From an uncultured Dorea sp. (GTDB taxonomy: Bacteria > Bacillota > Clostridia > Lachnospirales > Lachnospiraceae), in NCBI GenBank assembly GCA_910584615.1, contig CAJUAM010000009.1, positions 1 to 64,000 of the forward strand: 64,000 nucleotides of DNA, written 5' to 3'. Every line of letters starts with the position of its first letter. Position 1 is the first letter of the stretch. Shown in pieces: positions 1-7,423 of the stretch. Made by a program: the position numbers and the translations under genes. Below the pieces are notes generated by a model. It made no database searches and had not been told where the DNA came from. It saw only the letters and a list, made by a program, of their open reading frames with translations.

Positions 1-2
1 TT

Positions 3-62
3 TACCTCAGGTATTATGGAAAAGAGACAATACCAAATAAGATTGTTCTGTTTGCCGTATAA
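3..62 (+). CDS. possible 3' end of an upstream gene
   Basis: A 19-codon open stretch runs in from the left edge and stops with TAA at 60-62, about 35 bases before a perfect hairpin. The hairpin suggests that a plus-strand gene ends here. The tail (YLRYYGKETIPNKIVLFAV) is too short to assign. The other two frames are also open across much of this stretch, so the frame is uncertain. Confidence 0.2.
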   Translation, partial: YLRYYGKETIPNKIVLFAV

Positions 63-97
63 AAGCTGATCCACAAACTTAATGACAATTTAAAATC

Positions 98-127
98 GAG
101 AGAACGGTCAGAAATCACCGTTCTCTC
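98..127 (+). terminator. hairpin, probable terminator of an upstream gene
   Basis: GAGAGAACGGT and ACCGTTCTCTC form a perfect 11-bp stem with an 8-base loop. The downstream flank is T-rich but has no clean T run. It lies between the end of whatever precedes the window and the Rpn-family gene. Confidence 0.55.
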
Positions 128-241
128 AATCGTCAATTTTATATTGTATTTTCTTCTTTCTTGTGCTATCATTAGCAACATCTAAAATTCTCATATCAAT
201 TCTTATATTCTCAGAAAGGAGCACAGGTAATTTCCTGCCAG

Positions 242-1300
242 ATGTCTATGTCAAACACCTCTAATGATTCCTCTAAAACTACTTATTATACTCCTGCCGG
301 GAACATCAGCCACATCTACGACAAGATTTTCAAAAAAATCCTCACACTTTCCAACCGCGCAATCATCTGTCTCATTAACGGACTTTTTCATACAACCTAT
401 CCGCCAGACAGCAACATCTCCTACAATTGGACAGAACATTTGGATGACGATTTAAACCGAACGATCGCTGATACGATCCTCACTGTCAATCACACACATG
501 CATACCACTTAGAAGCACAGATGTATGAAGATGAAGAAATCGAATTACGTGTATTTGACTATGGATACAGGCATGCGCTGAAATCCGGACGCAGTTCAAA
601 TATACTATATTTCCCGGAACCTCAAATCATTTATCTGTGCAATCCGAAACATATTTCTGATAAGACAACTCTGACACTTCATTTTGGTTCACAAGGCTCT
701 TTTCAGTATGAAATCCCTGTATATGATCTTTTAAAACATACTCCCGAAGAACTGAGCCAGCGTAAGATGATCATTTTCATCCCCTTTATGATTCTAAAGC
801 TAAAAGACAGCATTAAAAAGAAGCGGACTCCCGAAAATATGGAAGCCTTGCGAACCCTGATCCTTGATGATATAATTAATCTGATCCAAGTCAATCAGGA
901 TGCAGGAAATATTACTCTGTCTGATGCAAACAGACTCCGCAGCCTGATCCGCAAATTATATAATCATCTCTATTCTCATTATGAAGAGTTTATTAAAGGA
1001 GGTTTCAACGATATGATGGAAGACGGTCTTGTATTAGATGTAGATATTATCGAAGCAGAGCTGACAAAAAAAGTAACTGAACGTGTAACTAAAGAAGTAA
1101 CTGATCAAGTAACCCAGCAAGTGACTCAGCAAGTAACCCAAGAAGTAACCCAGCAGGTGACTCAGCAGGTGACCCAGCAGGTGACCCAGCAGAACCAAAT
1201 AGATATCATACAAAAATTATATGAAAAACTTGGTGACATATTTAAGGTCGCTGAACTTCTGGATATCTCTACTGATACCGTAAAAGAAACTGTTTCATAA
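242..1300 (+). CDS. Rpn-family PD-(D/E)XK nuclease, full-length (RpnL-type)
   Basis: The N-terminal half has the features of the recombination-promoting nuclease / PD-(D/E)XK transposase-like family. These are an early YDKIFKKIL segment (about residues 26-34), an acidic DTILTV segment and HLEAQ about 15 residues later, giving the D...ExQ nuclease pattern. Residues 278-317 are ten tandem copies of a VTxx tetrapeptide, mostly VTQQ, followed by a 35-residue tail with a helix-turn-helix-like ending. The family cuts DNA, and some members are phage-defence toxins. The start is uncertain. The ATG at 242 lies 20 bases after the only good ribosome binding site (AGAAAGGAG, 213-221). An in-frame ATT at 230 has better spacing but is a rare start. 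An in-frame internal start with an excellent binding site is listed separately. Nuclease activity is inferred from the family. Confidence 0.75.
   Translation: MSMSNTSNDSSKTTYYTPAGNISHIYDKIFKKILTLSNRAIICLINGLFHTTYPPDSNISYNWTEHLDDDLNRTIADTILTVNHTHAYHLEAQMYEDEEIELRVFDYGYRHALKSGRSSNILYFPEPQIIYLCNPKHISDKTTLTLHFGSQGSFQYEIPVYDLLKHTPEELSQRKMIIFIPFMILKLKDSIKKKRTPENMEALRTLILDDIINLIQVNQDAGNITLSDANRLRSLIRKLYNHLYSHYEEFIKGGFNDMMEDGLVLDVDIIEAELTKKVTERVTKEVTDQVTQQVTQQVTQEVTQQVTQQVTQQVTQQNQIDIIQKLYEKLGDIFKVAELLDISTDTVKETVS
1013..1300 (+). CDS. internal in-frame start: candidate RpnS-type antitoxin (95 aa)
   Basis: Inside the Rpn gene, AAAGGAGG at 995-1002 sits 10 bases before two consecutive in-frame ATG codons (1013 and 1016, residues 258-259 of the long protein). 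Translation from here would give a 95-residue protein made of a short acidic lead, the VTQQ repeat helix and the C-terminal tail. This is the arrangement described for E. coli Rpn proteins. There, a C-terminal product translated separately (RpnS) neutralises the full-length nuclease (RpnL) and carries four-residue repeats of variable number. The binding site here is far better than that of the long gene, so the short product could be in excess. Its existence is inferred from this site and the parallel. Confidence 0.6.
   Translation: MMEDGLVLDVDIIEAELTKKVTERVTKEVTDQVTQQVTQQVTQEVTQQVTQQVTQQVTQQNQIDIIQKLYEKLGDIFKVAELLDISTDTVKETVS
1073..1192 (+). repeat. ten tandem 12-bp repeats coding VTxx tetrapeptides
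   Basis: Ten in-frame units of 12 bases encode VTER, VTKE, VTDQ, VTQQ, VTQQ, VTQE and four more VTQQ. The last units are nearly identical at the DNA level (GTGACCCAGCAG), while the first ones have diverged. This is expected if copies are added and lost by slippage at one end. The repeat lies in both the long and the internal short reading frame. Confidence 0.9.
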
Positions 1301-1341
1301 CCAGAACAGACACAAAGCATCCTAAATTTTGGAGGAAAACC

Positions 1342-1599
1342 ATGTTAGACATATCATCTATTCTCAACAACGATGCATTCACCCCTGATGAACAGATGGA
1401 AATCATCAGATACATCGATGCCCAGCTAGAGCAGATGGAGCTTTTACTCTATCGTCTGGATCGCATCGCCAGACAGGCTGGCAATGCTGATACTCTGGAT
1501 TCAGAACGCCAACGCCTTCAGGCAAAGGCCGATCAGATCAAAAAGGAGATTGACCGCATTTCACAACGTCTCCCCAAGACTTTTATCACAGCAGGTTAA
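1342..1599 (+). CDS. small coiled-coil protein of unknown function
   Basis: This gene encodes 85 residues with a clear start (TTTTGGAGG about 6 bases before ATG). Residues 15-45 and 50-75 are predicted by eye as two amphipathic helices rich in E, Q, R and K, which suggests a helical hairpin or coiled coil. There is no signal peptide or membrane segment, and I recognise no domain. It lies 25 bases upstream of topB on the same strand and is probably co-transcribed with it. A role linked to topoisomerase III is only suggested by position. Confidence 0.7.
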   Translation: MLDISSILNNDAFTPDEQMEIIRYIDAQLEQMELLLYRLDRIARQAGNADTLDSERQRLQAKADQIKKEIDRISQRLPKTFITAG

Positions 1600-1624
1600 T
1601 CCAATCTTATGAAGGAGTTCACAC

Positions 1625-3832
1625 ATGAAATCATTAATACTTGCCGAAAAACCCTCTGTAGCAAGAGATATTGCCCGTGTTCTCAACTGCCGCAAGAATA
1701 TCTGCGGCGCCATCGAAGGGGATCGTCATATCATAACCTGGGCGCTTGGACATCTCGTTACTCTCGCTGACCCAGAAGAATATGATAAAAAATATAAGGA
1801 ATGGAATCTGTCCTATCTTCCTATGATTCCGAAAAAATGGGATCTTGTGGTAATCAAGCAGTCTGCAAGACAGTACCATAACATAAAGTCCCTGCTTTTC
1901 CGCAAGGATGTGGATCAAATCATCATCGCCACAGATGCGGGACGGGAGGGAGAACTGGTCGCGCGATGGATACTCGAAAAATCCGGCTGCCATAAGCCGA
2001 TCAAAAGACTCTGGATCTCCTCTGTCACTGATAAGGCAATCCGCGAAGGTTTCGCCAATCTAAAGGACGGCCGGATGTACAACAATCTATATCACGCTGC
2101 AAAAAGCAGAGCTGAGGCTGACTGGCTGGTAGGGATCAACGCCACGCGTGCCCTGACCTGCAAATATAACGCACAGCTTTCCTGCGGCCGTGTGCAGACC
2201 CCGACTCTCGCAATCATAGCAAAACGGGAGGAGGAGATCCGTTCCTTTAAACCGGAAGACTATTATGGACTTACCTGTAATGCCGGCGGTGTGACATGGA
2301 CCTGGCAGCACAAAAACACCAAAAGTTTCCGCTCTTTTAAAAAGGATTACATTGAAGAGATCCGTGATTCGCTGAAAAGTAAATCCCTGACTGTAACAGA
2401 AGTCAAAAAAACGTTAAAGAAGACATTTTCACCAGGTCTTTATGACCTTACAGAACTTCAGCGGGATGCCAATCAGCGTTTTGGATTCTCCGCAAAGAAT
2501 ACGCTTAATATCATGCAGCGGCTTTATGAAAATCATAAAGTTCTCACTTATCCCCGGACAGACTCGCGCTATATCGGCACAGACATCGTCCCAACGATCA
2601 AGGAACGTCTGAGAGCCTGCAATATCGGACCATATAAAAATTTTATCCCCGGCCTTTTAAAGACCCCGATAAAAACAAGCAAGTCTTTCGTTGATGATAA
2701 TAAAGTAAGCGACCACCACGCTATCATCCCGACAGAAGAATCCGTACAGCTAGAGCACATGACAAATGATGAACGAAAGATCTATGACCTCGTCGTAAGA
2801 CGGTTCATCAGCGTCCTTTACCCTGCGTTTGAATACGAACAGACAACCTTTAAGGCCGCTGCCGCTGATGAGATATTTACCGCAAAAGGAAAAGTGATCA
2901 AAGCTGCCGGCTGGAAAGCTATCATTAACTTTGAGGATGAATATGCTAATAATGACAATCCGGAAGAATATACCGATACCTTTCTTCAGACAGACCAGAC
3001 TCTTCCCCCTATAAAACAAGGAGACAAATTTTCCATCAGTCAGATTTCCCTGACTTCAGGAAAGACAAAGCCTCCTAAAAGATTCACCGAAGCAACTCTT
3101 CTGTCAGCCATGGAAAATCCGGTGAAATATATGGAATCTAAGGATACAAAAGCCAGAAAGACTTTAGGAGAGACCGGCGGCCTTGGCACAGTTGCCACAA
3201 GAGCCGACATCATCGAAAAACTTTTCAATTCCTTTCTCATTGAGAAGAGCGGAAGCGATATCCTGATCACTTCTAAGGGCAGGCAGCTTCTTGAACTTGT
3301 TCCGGAGGATTTGAAAAAGCCTGAGCTGACCGCGCAGTGGGAAATGAAGCTTTCCGATATTGCCAAAGGATCTCACAAAGATTCTGCATTTATGAAAGAT
3401 ATCCAAAGCTACACCCGGGCTCTGATCGATGAAATAAAATGCGCGGAAAGGTCTTTTCATCACGATAATCTCACAAACACAAAATGTCCTCGCTGCGGCA
3501 GGCGGATGCTCTCCGTTAAAGGCAAAAATGCCCGCCTTCTTGTCTGTCAGGACAGAGAATGCGGATACCGTGAGACAATCGCACGTATGAGCAACGCACG
3601 CTGTCCAAACTGCCACAAGAAGATGGAACTTATCAAAAAGGCAAACGAAGAGACTTTTGTGTGTGCCTGCGGATATAAAGAGAAGCTGTCTTCTTTCAAA
3701 ACCAGACGTGAAAAAGAAGGTGCAGGAGTCACTAAAAAAGATGTACAAAGATATTTAAAAACGCAAAAAGAAGAACCTGTCAACATTGCATTTGCGGCTG
3801 CCTTATCCGGAATAAAGCTTGACATTAAATAA
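1625..3832 (+). CDS. topB: DNA topoisomerase III (type IA)
   Basis: The enzyme relaxes and decatenates DNA through single-strand passage. It has 735 residues and a full type IA layout. The N-terminal TOPRIM domain carries the glutamate in LAEKPS and the metal-binding DAGREGE motif (104-110). The active-site tyrosine is Y309 in LTYPRTDSRYI. Two C-terminal zinc ribbons follow (CPRC from C621, CPNC from C660). GAAGGAG lies 7 bases before the ATG. TopB is also found on conjugative elements, but no relaxase or transfer gene is nearby, so a chromosomal housekeeping role is the simpler reading. Its last 286 bases are overlapped antisense by the DUF3810 gene, so no terminator separates the two. Confidence 0.95.
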   Translation: MKSLILAEKPSVARDIARVLNCRKNICGAIEGDRHIITWALGHLVTLADPEEYDKKYKEWNLSYLPMIPKKWDLVVIKQSARQYHNIKSLLFRKDVDQIIIATDAGREGELVARWILEKSGCHKPIKRLWISSVTDKAIREGFANLKDGRMYNNLYHAAKSRAEADWLVGINATRALTCKYNAQLSCGRVQTPTLAIIAKREEEIRSFKPEDYYGLTCNAGGVTWTWQHKNTKSFRSFKKDYIEEIRDSLKSKSLTVTEVKKTLKKTFSPGLYDLTELQRDANQRFGFSAKNTLNIMQRLYENHKVLTYPRTDSRYIGTDIVPTIKERLRACNIGPYKNFIPGLLKTPIKTSKSFVDDNKVSDHHAIIPTEESVQLEHMTNDERKIYDLVVRRFISVLYPAFEYEQTTFKAAAADEIFTAKGKVIKAAGWKAIINFEDEYANNDNPEEYTDTFLQTDQTLPPIKQGDKFSISQISLTSGKTKPPKRFTEATLLSAMENPVKYMESKDTKARKTLGETGGLGTVATRADIIEKLFNSFLIEKSGSDILITSKGRQLLELVPEDLKKPELTAQWEMKLSDIAKGSHKDSAFMKDIQSYTRALIDEIKCAERSFHHDNLTNTKCPRCGRRMLSVKGKNARLLVCQDRECGYRETIARMSNARCPNCHKKMELIKKANEETFVCACGYKEKLSSFKTRREKEGAGVTKKDVQRYLKTQKEEPVNIAFAAALSGIKLDIK

Positions 3833-4992
3833 TAATCATGCGCCTTTAATTTATAAGCAACGATCAGATCCACCATCCTGTTGTAACTTTCTACTCCCTC
3901 AGATTGGTCATTTGCTTTAAGATATGTATCGTTTACTCTATTCGCCGTTTCAGCAATCTTGCCTTCATACTTATCCCAGAAATCACGGTTTGCACTAAGA
4001 TCCGGCTCAACAGTCTCTGCCAGCTGTTCTCTGACCTCCTCCCATGCGTTATAATCAATCCTATACAGCACATTCATACAATATTTCCATCCCATTAAAT
4101 ACCCGCTGTACTGAAACTCTATATTTTCCGAGCCAGTACTTGCCAGAAACGCAATAAAGTTCGCCTCTTCTTCCTGCATAAACCCTCTCAGATGGGAAAG
4201 TTCATGACACGCAGTAAAAGGGATGTTATAATCTACAATATCACTGTTGTAATTCGCTTCCACCGTAAACGGTGAATATATACCTGTGAGCTGCTGCACT
4301 GACAAAATCCACGGAAACAAAAGTCCTTTTGGTTTCGGATAATGGCCCGTAAGCACAGGACACTGTTCCCCCAGCTGCTCCATTGCCTCTACAGCCTCTT
4401 CATTCAGCTTATCCAACGATATTATCCTGTCAAATGCCTTCTCTATACTCCCCTCCCAGCTCTGCAGTTCCATCACCCCGTACACATTCCGAGGCAGCTT
4501 ACTGCTCCGGTTATTCACTTCTTCTGTCAGCCACAGGCAGACCGTCCTTAGTTCTTCCGTTGAATATTTTTCCATCCGTATACCTGAACCTTCTGAAAAT
4601 GATTCTCTGTGGTAGTTGATCCCACAGTTTAATACATACAGAAAAAACAGCACTCCCGCGAGTGTGTACAGATTGCAGCTCCATATAAGGAACTGCCTCT
4701 TCACGGCACGTTTCCTTAAAACTCTTATTACAAATCTCAAAAATGTCAGAATTGCTACGGCCATTCCCGCATACAGCATTATTTCCGACACAGAAAAAGG
4801 GAAGATTCCCATGATTCTCCCTGTTACATTTACCCATACGGGATAAATATGCGTACTGTACCAATGAGCAAATGCACGAGAAATCCTGGAAATATACATA
4901 AGTATAAAGCTGGCAAAAATCAGGATACTGCCAGTAAGACATTTTCTTTTATTTGATATTGCCGGCAAGTTTTTCTTCCTATTTATATACAT
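3547..4992 (-). CDS. DUF3810 family membrane zinc metalloprotease-like protein
   Basis: Three membrane segments occupy the N-terminal third. A soluble domain follows with the zinc-protease motif HELSH (H263, H267 counted from the start used here) and the EEEANFIAF segment, where the third ligand is expected. This matches the DUF3810 family; substrates are unknown. The ATG at 4992 is preferred because AGGATG precedes it; an in-frame GTG at 5013 is the alternative. The family-like part ends near VDLIVAYK, just where topB ends on the other strand. The frame then continues without a stop for about 95 codons antisense to topB. That tail has no domain character and looks like read-through after loss of the ancestral stop. 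Confidence 0.75.
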   Translation of the reverse strand: MYINRKKNLPAISNKRKCLTGSILIFASFILMYISRISRAFAHWYSTHIYPVWVNVTGRIMGIFPFSVSEIMLYAGMAVAILTFLRFVIRVLRKRAVKRQFLIWSCNLYTLAGVLFFLYVLNCGINYHRESFSEGSGIRMEKYSTEELRTVCLWLTEEVNNRSSKLPRNVYGVMELQSWEGSIEKAFDRIISLDKLNEEAVEAMEQLGEQCPVLTGHYPKPKGLLFPWILSVQQLTGIYSPFTVEANYNSDIVDYNIPFTACHELSHLRGFMQEEEANFIAFLASTGSENIEFQYSGYLMGWKYCMNVLYRIDYNAWEEVREQLAETVEPDLSANRDFWDKYEGKIAETANRVNDTYLKANDQSEGVESYNRMVDLIVAYKLKAHDYYLMSSFIPDKAAANAMLTGSSFCVFKYLCTSFLVTPAPSFSRLVLKEDSFSLYPQAHTKVSSFAFLISSIFLWQFGQRALLIRAIVSRYPHSLS

Positions 4993-5088
4993 CACATCAC
5001 TACATCCTATCACTGACGCTTATATAACTGCCCCGTTTATCCTGGTCCATAAAAAACTTCCTATATCATGACCTCTCATTAAAGCCTC

Positions 5089-5103
5089 GTTCATTTTATG
5101 AAC
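5089..5103. promoter_or_regulatory. small palindrome in the divergent intergenic region
   Basis: GTTCAT-TTT-ATGAAC is a 6+3+6 inverted repeat between the divergent DUF3810 and hydrolase genes, in an AT-rich stretch. It could be a regulator site or chance. I could not place a convincing promoter in this 236-base gap. Confidence 0.25.
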
Positions 5104-5249
5104 ACTTTATTTGCAGTCTGCATAATTTTATGATAACATTTTATAAAATCGGGGTCAAAAGGTAATTTCCCCCATTATCTTTGCAGATAACTTTATACTT
5201 TACATTTATGGTAATATAACTAGATTTCAATAACCGGAGGCTGATAGAA

Positions 5250-6260
5250 TTGAACAATTTACGGAAAACTATAGAATCATTAATTTTAGAAGAGGATAAC
5301 TATGCCATACAGATGGAGAAATATGTTCTCCCCTTACTGAACCGTCAAAAAGAAACACTCTGGCTTTGCAGAAAAGATCACCCAAAGCAGAAGCTTTACT
5401 GTGCCAAATATACTGCTCCCTGCGAAAAAGAAAAATGCCGCGGTATAATAGTCATTTCCCATGGATACACGGAAAATTCCGAAAAATACAGGGAGGTTAT
5501 CTACTACTTTTTAAAAATGGGCTATCATGTCTATGTCCCTGATCACTGCGGCCACGGCCGCAGCTACCGGCTCGCTGATGAGCTGTTCTTAGTCCATATT
5601 GACACGTATGAAAGATATGTTGACGACCTCTTAAGTGTCGCACATCATGCAAGATCCGGTCATGATAAACTACCGGTTTATTTATACGGTCATTCTATGG
5701 GCGGCGGTATTGCTGCCGCCGCTGTTGCTAATGAACCAGATTTATTCAAAAAAGTGATCCTCACCTCTCCAATGATCCAGCCAGATACCCGTCCTCTGCC
5801 GTGGAAACTCGCGGCATTTCTCACTAAAATCGCCTGTCTATTGGGCAAATCCGGCTGCCATCTTCCGGGAGGCCGTCCTTTTGATGGCACGGAAAGCTTT
5901 GAACAAAGCAGCGCCATGTCACAAGCGCGTTTTGACTATCAGCAGGAAATAAGGAAAAACGGACCACTATTCCAGAATACCTGCGGCACCTACCGCTGGA
6001 CTTTGAGCGCCGCAAACCTTCATCGTTTTCTCATTCATACCGCGTGGAAACAGATTCATATTCCTCTGCTTGTGTTTCAGGCAGAAGATGATCATATAGT
6101 ATCCGGGAAAGCACAGTATCAGTTCCTTGGGAAAATCAACCGCAGGCACGCCGCCCCTACATGGTTGATCAAGGTTCCCGGCACAAAACACGAAATCTAT
6201 AACGCCGAATATGAAACCTTGATAAAATACTGGACGAAAATTTTCAGGTTTCTTAGCTGA
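5250..6260 (+). CDS. alpha/beta hydrolase, lysophospholipase / monoacylglycerol lipase type
   Basis: This is a serine hydrolase with the family's usual blocks. HGYTENSEKY forms the oxyanion region, DHCGHGRS follows, and the nucleophile elbow is GHSMGG (about residues 149-154). An acidic residue sits in FQAEDDHIV and the histidine in GTKHEIYN near the C-terminus. There is no signal peptide, so it is probably cytoplasmic and acts on lysolipids or acylglycerols; the exact substrate is not readable. The start is TTG, chosen because GGAGG lies 9 bases upstream. The gene ends just before a strong promoter for the aro genes, so it is a separate unit. Confidence 0.8.
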   Translation: MNNLRKTIESLILEEDNYAIQMEKYVLPLLNRQKETLWLCRKDHPKQKLYCAKYTAPCEKEKCRGIIVISHGYTENSEKYREVIYYFLKMGYHVYVPDHCGHGRSYRLADELFLVHIDTYERYVDDLLSVAHHARSGHDKLPVYLYGHSMGGGIAAAAVANEPDLFKKVILTSPMIQPDTRPLPWKLAAFLTKIACLLGKSGCHLPGGRPFDGTESFEQSSAMSQARFDYQQEIRKNGPLFQNTCGTYRWTLSAANLHRFLIHTAWKQIHIPLLVFQAEDDHIVSGKAQYQFLGKINRRHAAPTWLIKVPGTKHEIYNAEYETLIKYWTKIFRFLS

Positions 6261-6267
6261 AAATCTA

Positions 6268-6296
6268 TTGACAAACCCACCCATTAGCAGTAATAT
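6268..6296 (+). promoter_or_regulatory. sigma-A promoter of the aro operon
   Basis: TTGACA (6268-6273), a 17-base spacer and TAATAT (6291-6296) form a near-consensus promoter. Transcription should begin near 6303, about 58 bases before the aroF ATG. Confidence 0.85.
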
Positions 6297-6309
6297 ATTT
6301 TTAGTTTTT

Positions 6310-6341
6310 CGCACTTTAAACAGCTAAAATTTTACAGTGCG
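6310..6341 (+). promoter_or_regulatory. hairpin in the aroF 5' leader
   Basis: CGCACT-T-TAAA pairs with TTTA-C-AGTGCG across a 10-base loop, giving a 6-bp stem, one mismatch and 4 more pairs. It ends six bases before the aroF ribosome binding site (GGAGGA at 6347). It might modulate translation or mRNA stability. No T run follows, so it is not an intrinsic terminator. Confidence 0.4.
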
Positions 6342-6360
6342 ACCATGGAGGACTTATACT

Positions 6361-7377
6361 ATGATTATCGTACTGAAACCACGTACTGAACAACGGGAAA
6401 TCCACCGTGTTGTTAATCTGATCAAAAGCAAGGGCTTAGATACCCATATTGTAGAAGGTTCTGAGATGACAGTTATCGGCTGCATCGGCGATACCACCCG
6501 GATTGATTCCAAAATATTTGAAGTCAATCCTTCCGTAGATAAAGTTATGCATGTACAAGAGCCGTATAAGCTTGCAAACCGTGCGTTCCATCCAGAAGAG
6601 TCTGTCATCGACGTATCCGGTGTCAAAATAGGCGGCGGCAATCTTGCGATGATTGCCGGTCCTTGTTCTGTAGAGTCTACAGAGCAGGTTCTTGAGATCG
6701 CGCTGGCTGCCAAAGCTTCTGGAGCCAATCTGCTGCGGGGCGGAGCTTTCAAACCAAGAACCAGTCCGTATTCTTTTCAGGGGCTTGGTTTAGAAGGCCT
6801 TGATATCCTATGTGAAGTCAAAAAAGAGACAGGACTTCCGATTGTGACAGAACTGATGTCACCGGAATATCTGGATCTTTTTAATCAAAAAGTCGATTTG
6901 ATCCAGATCGGTGCACGCAATATGCAGAATTTTGATCTTTTAAAACAATTAGGCGATCTTGATCGTCCAATCCTTTTAAAACGCGGTCTTAACGCAACTT
7001 ATGAAGAGTGGATCATGTCCGCAGAATACATCATGGCTTCCGGCAATGAAAATGTCATACTCTGCGAGCGGGGTATCCGTACATTTGAAAGCTACACGAG
7101 AAATACACTGGACCTTCAGAGTATTCCGGTCCTCAGAAAGCTGACTCACCTGCCGGTCATTGTTGATCCAAGCCACGCGGGCGGCAAGTGGTGGCTGGTT
7201 GATTCTATGTCAAGAGCTGCTGTTGCCGCAGGCGCGGATGGTCTGATGATAGAAGTGCACAATAATCCCGAATGTGCATTGTGCGACGGCGCCCAATCTT
7301 TAAAACCCGCGAAATACGATGAACTGATTCAGGACGTTGCGCAGATTGCCAGAGTTTTAGGCAAAACTCTTTCATAA
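6361..7377 (+). CDS. aroF: 3-deoxy-7-phosphoheptulonate synthase (DAHP synthase, type I-beta)
   Basis: The enzyme condenses phosphoenolpyruvate with erythrose 4-phosphate, the first step of the shikimate pathway. It has 338 residues. An N-terminal ferredoxin-like regulatory domain (about 1-75, starting MIIVLKPRTEQ) precedes the TIM barrel with AGPCSVES, GGAFKPRTSPY, IGARNMQN, LKRG and DPSHAGG. The N-terminal domain is the type that senses aromatic end products in related enzymes. The start at 6361 follows GGAGGA; a GTG at 6337 is in frame but lies within the leader hairpin. It leads an operon with aroB and an SDR gene. Confidence 0.95.
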   Translation: MIIVLKPRTEQREIHRVVNLIKSKGLDTHIVEGSEMTVIGCIGDTTRIDSKIFEVNPSVDKVMHVQEPYKLANRAFHPEESVIDVSGVKIGGGNLAMIAGPCSVESTEQVLEIALAAKASGANLLRGGAFKPRTSPYSFQGLGLEGLDILCEVKKETGLPIVTELMSPEYLDLFNQKVDLIQIGARNMQNFDLLKQLGDLDRPILLKRGLNATYEEWIMSAEYIMASGNENVILCERGIRTFESYTRNTLDLQSIPVLRKLTHLPVIVDPSHAGGKWWLVDSMSRAAVAAGADGLMIEVHNNPECALCDGAQSLKPAKYDELIQDVAQIARVLGKTLS

Positions 7378-7423
7378 AAATAATCTCAGTGCCGCGCATA
7401 GCCGCACTGTTATGGAGAAGAAG

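Noticed and set aside
1073..1192. Short regular repeats as a CRISPR array
   Set aside because: Twelve-base units without spacers, in frame with a protein repeat.
3164..3748. 194-codon frame antisense to topB
   Set aside because: Lies wholly within topB, has no family resemblance and competes with a frame that is plainly topoisomerase III.
1625..3832. topB with the Rpn gene as part of an integrative element
   Set aside because: No relaxase, integrase, transfer gene or flanking repeat was found nearby.
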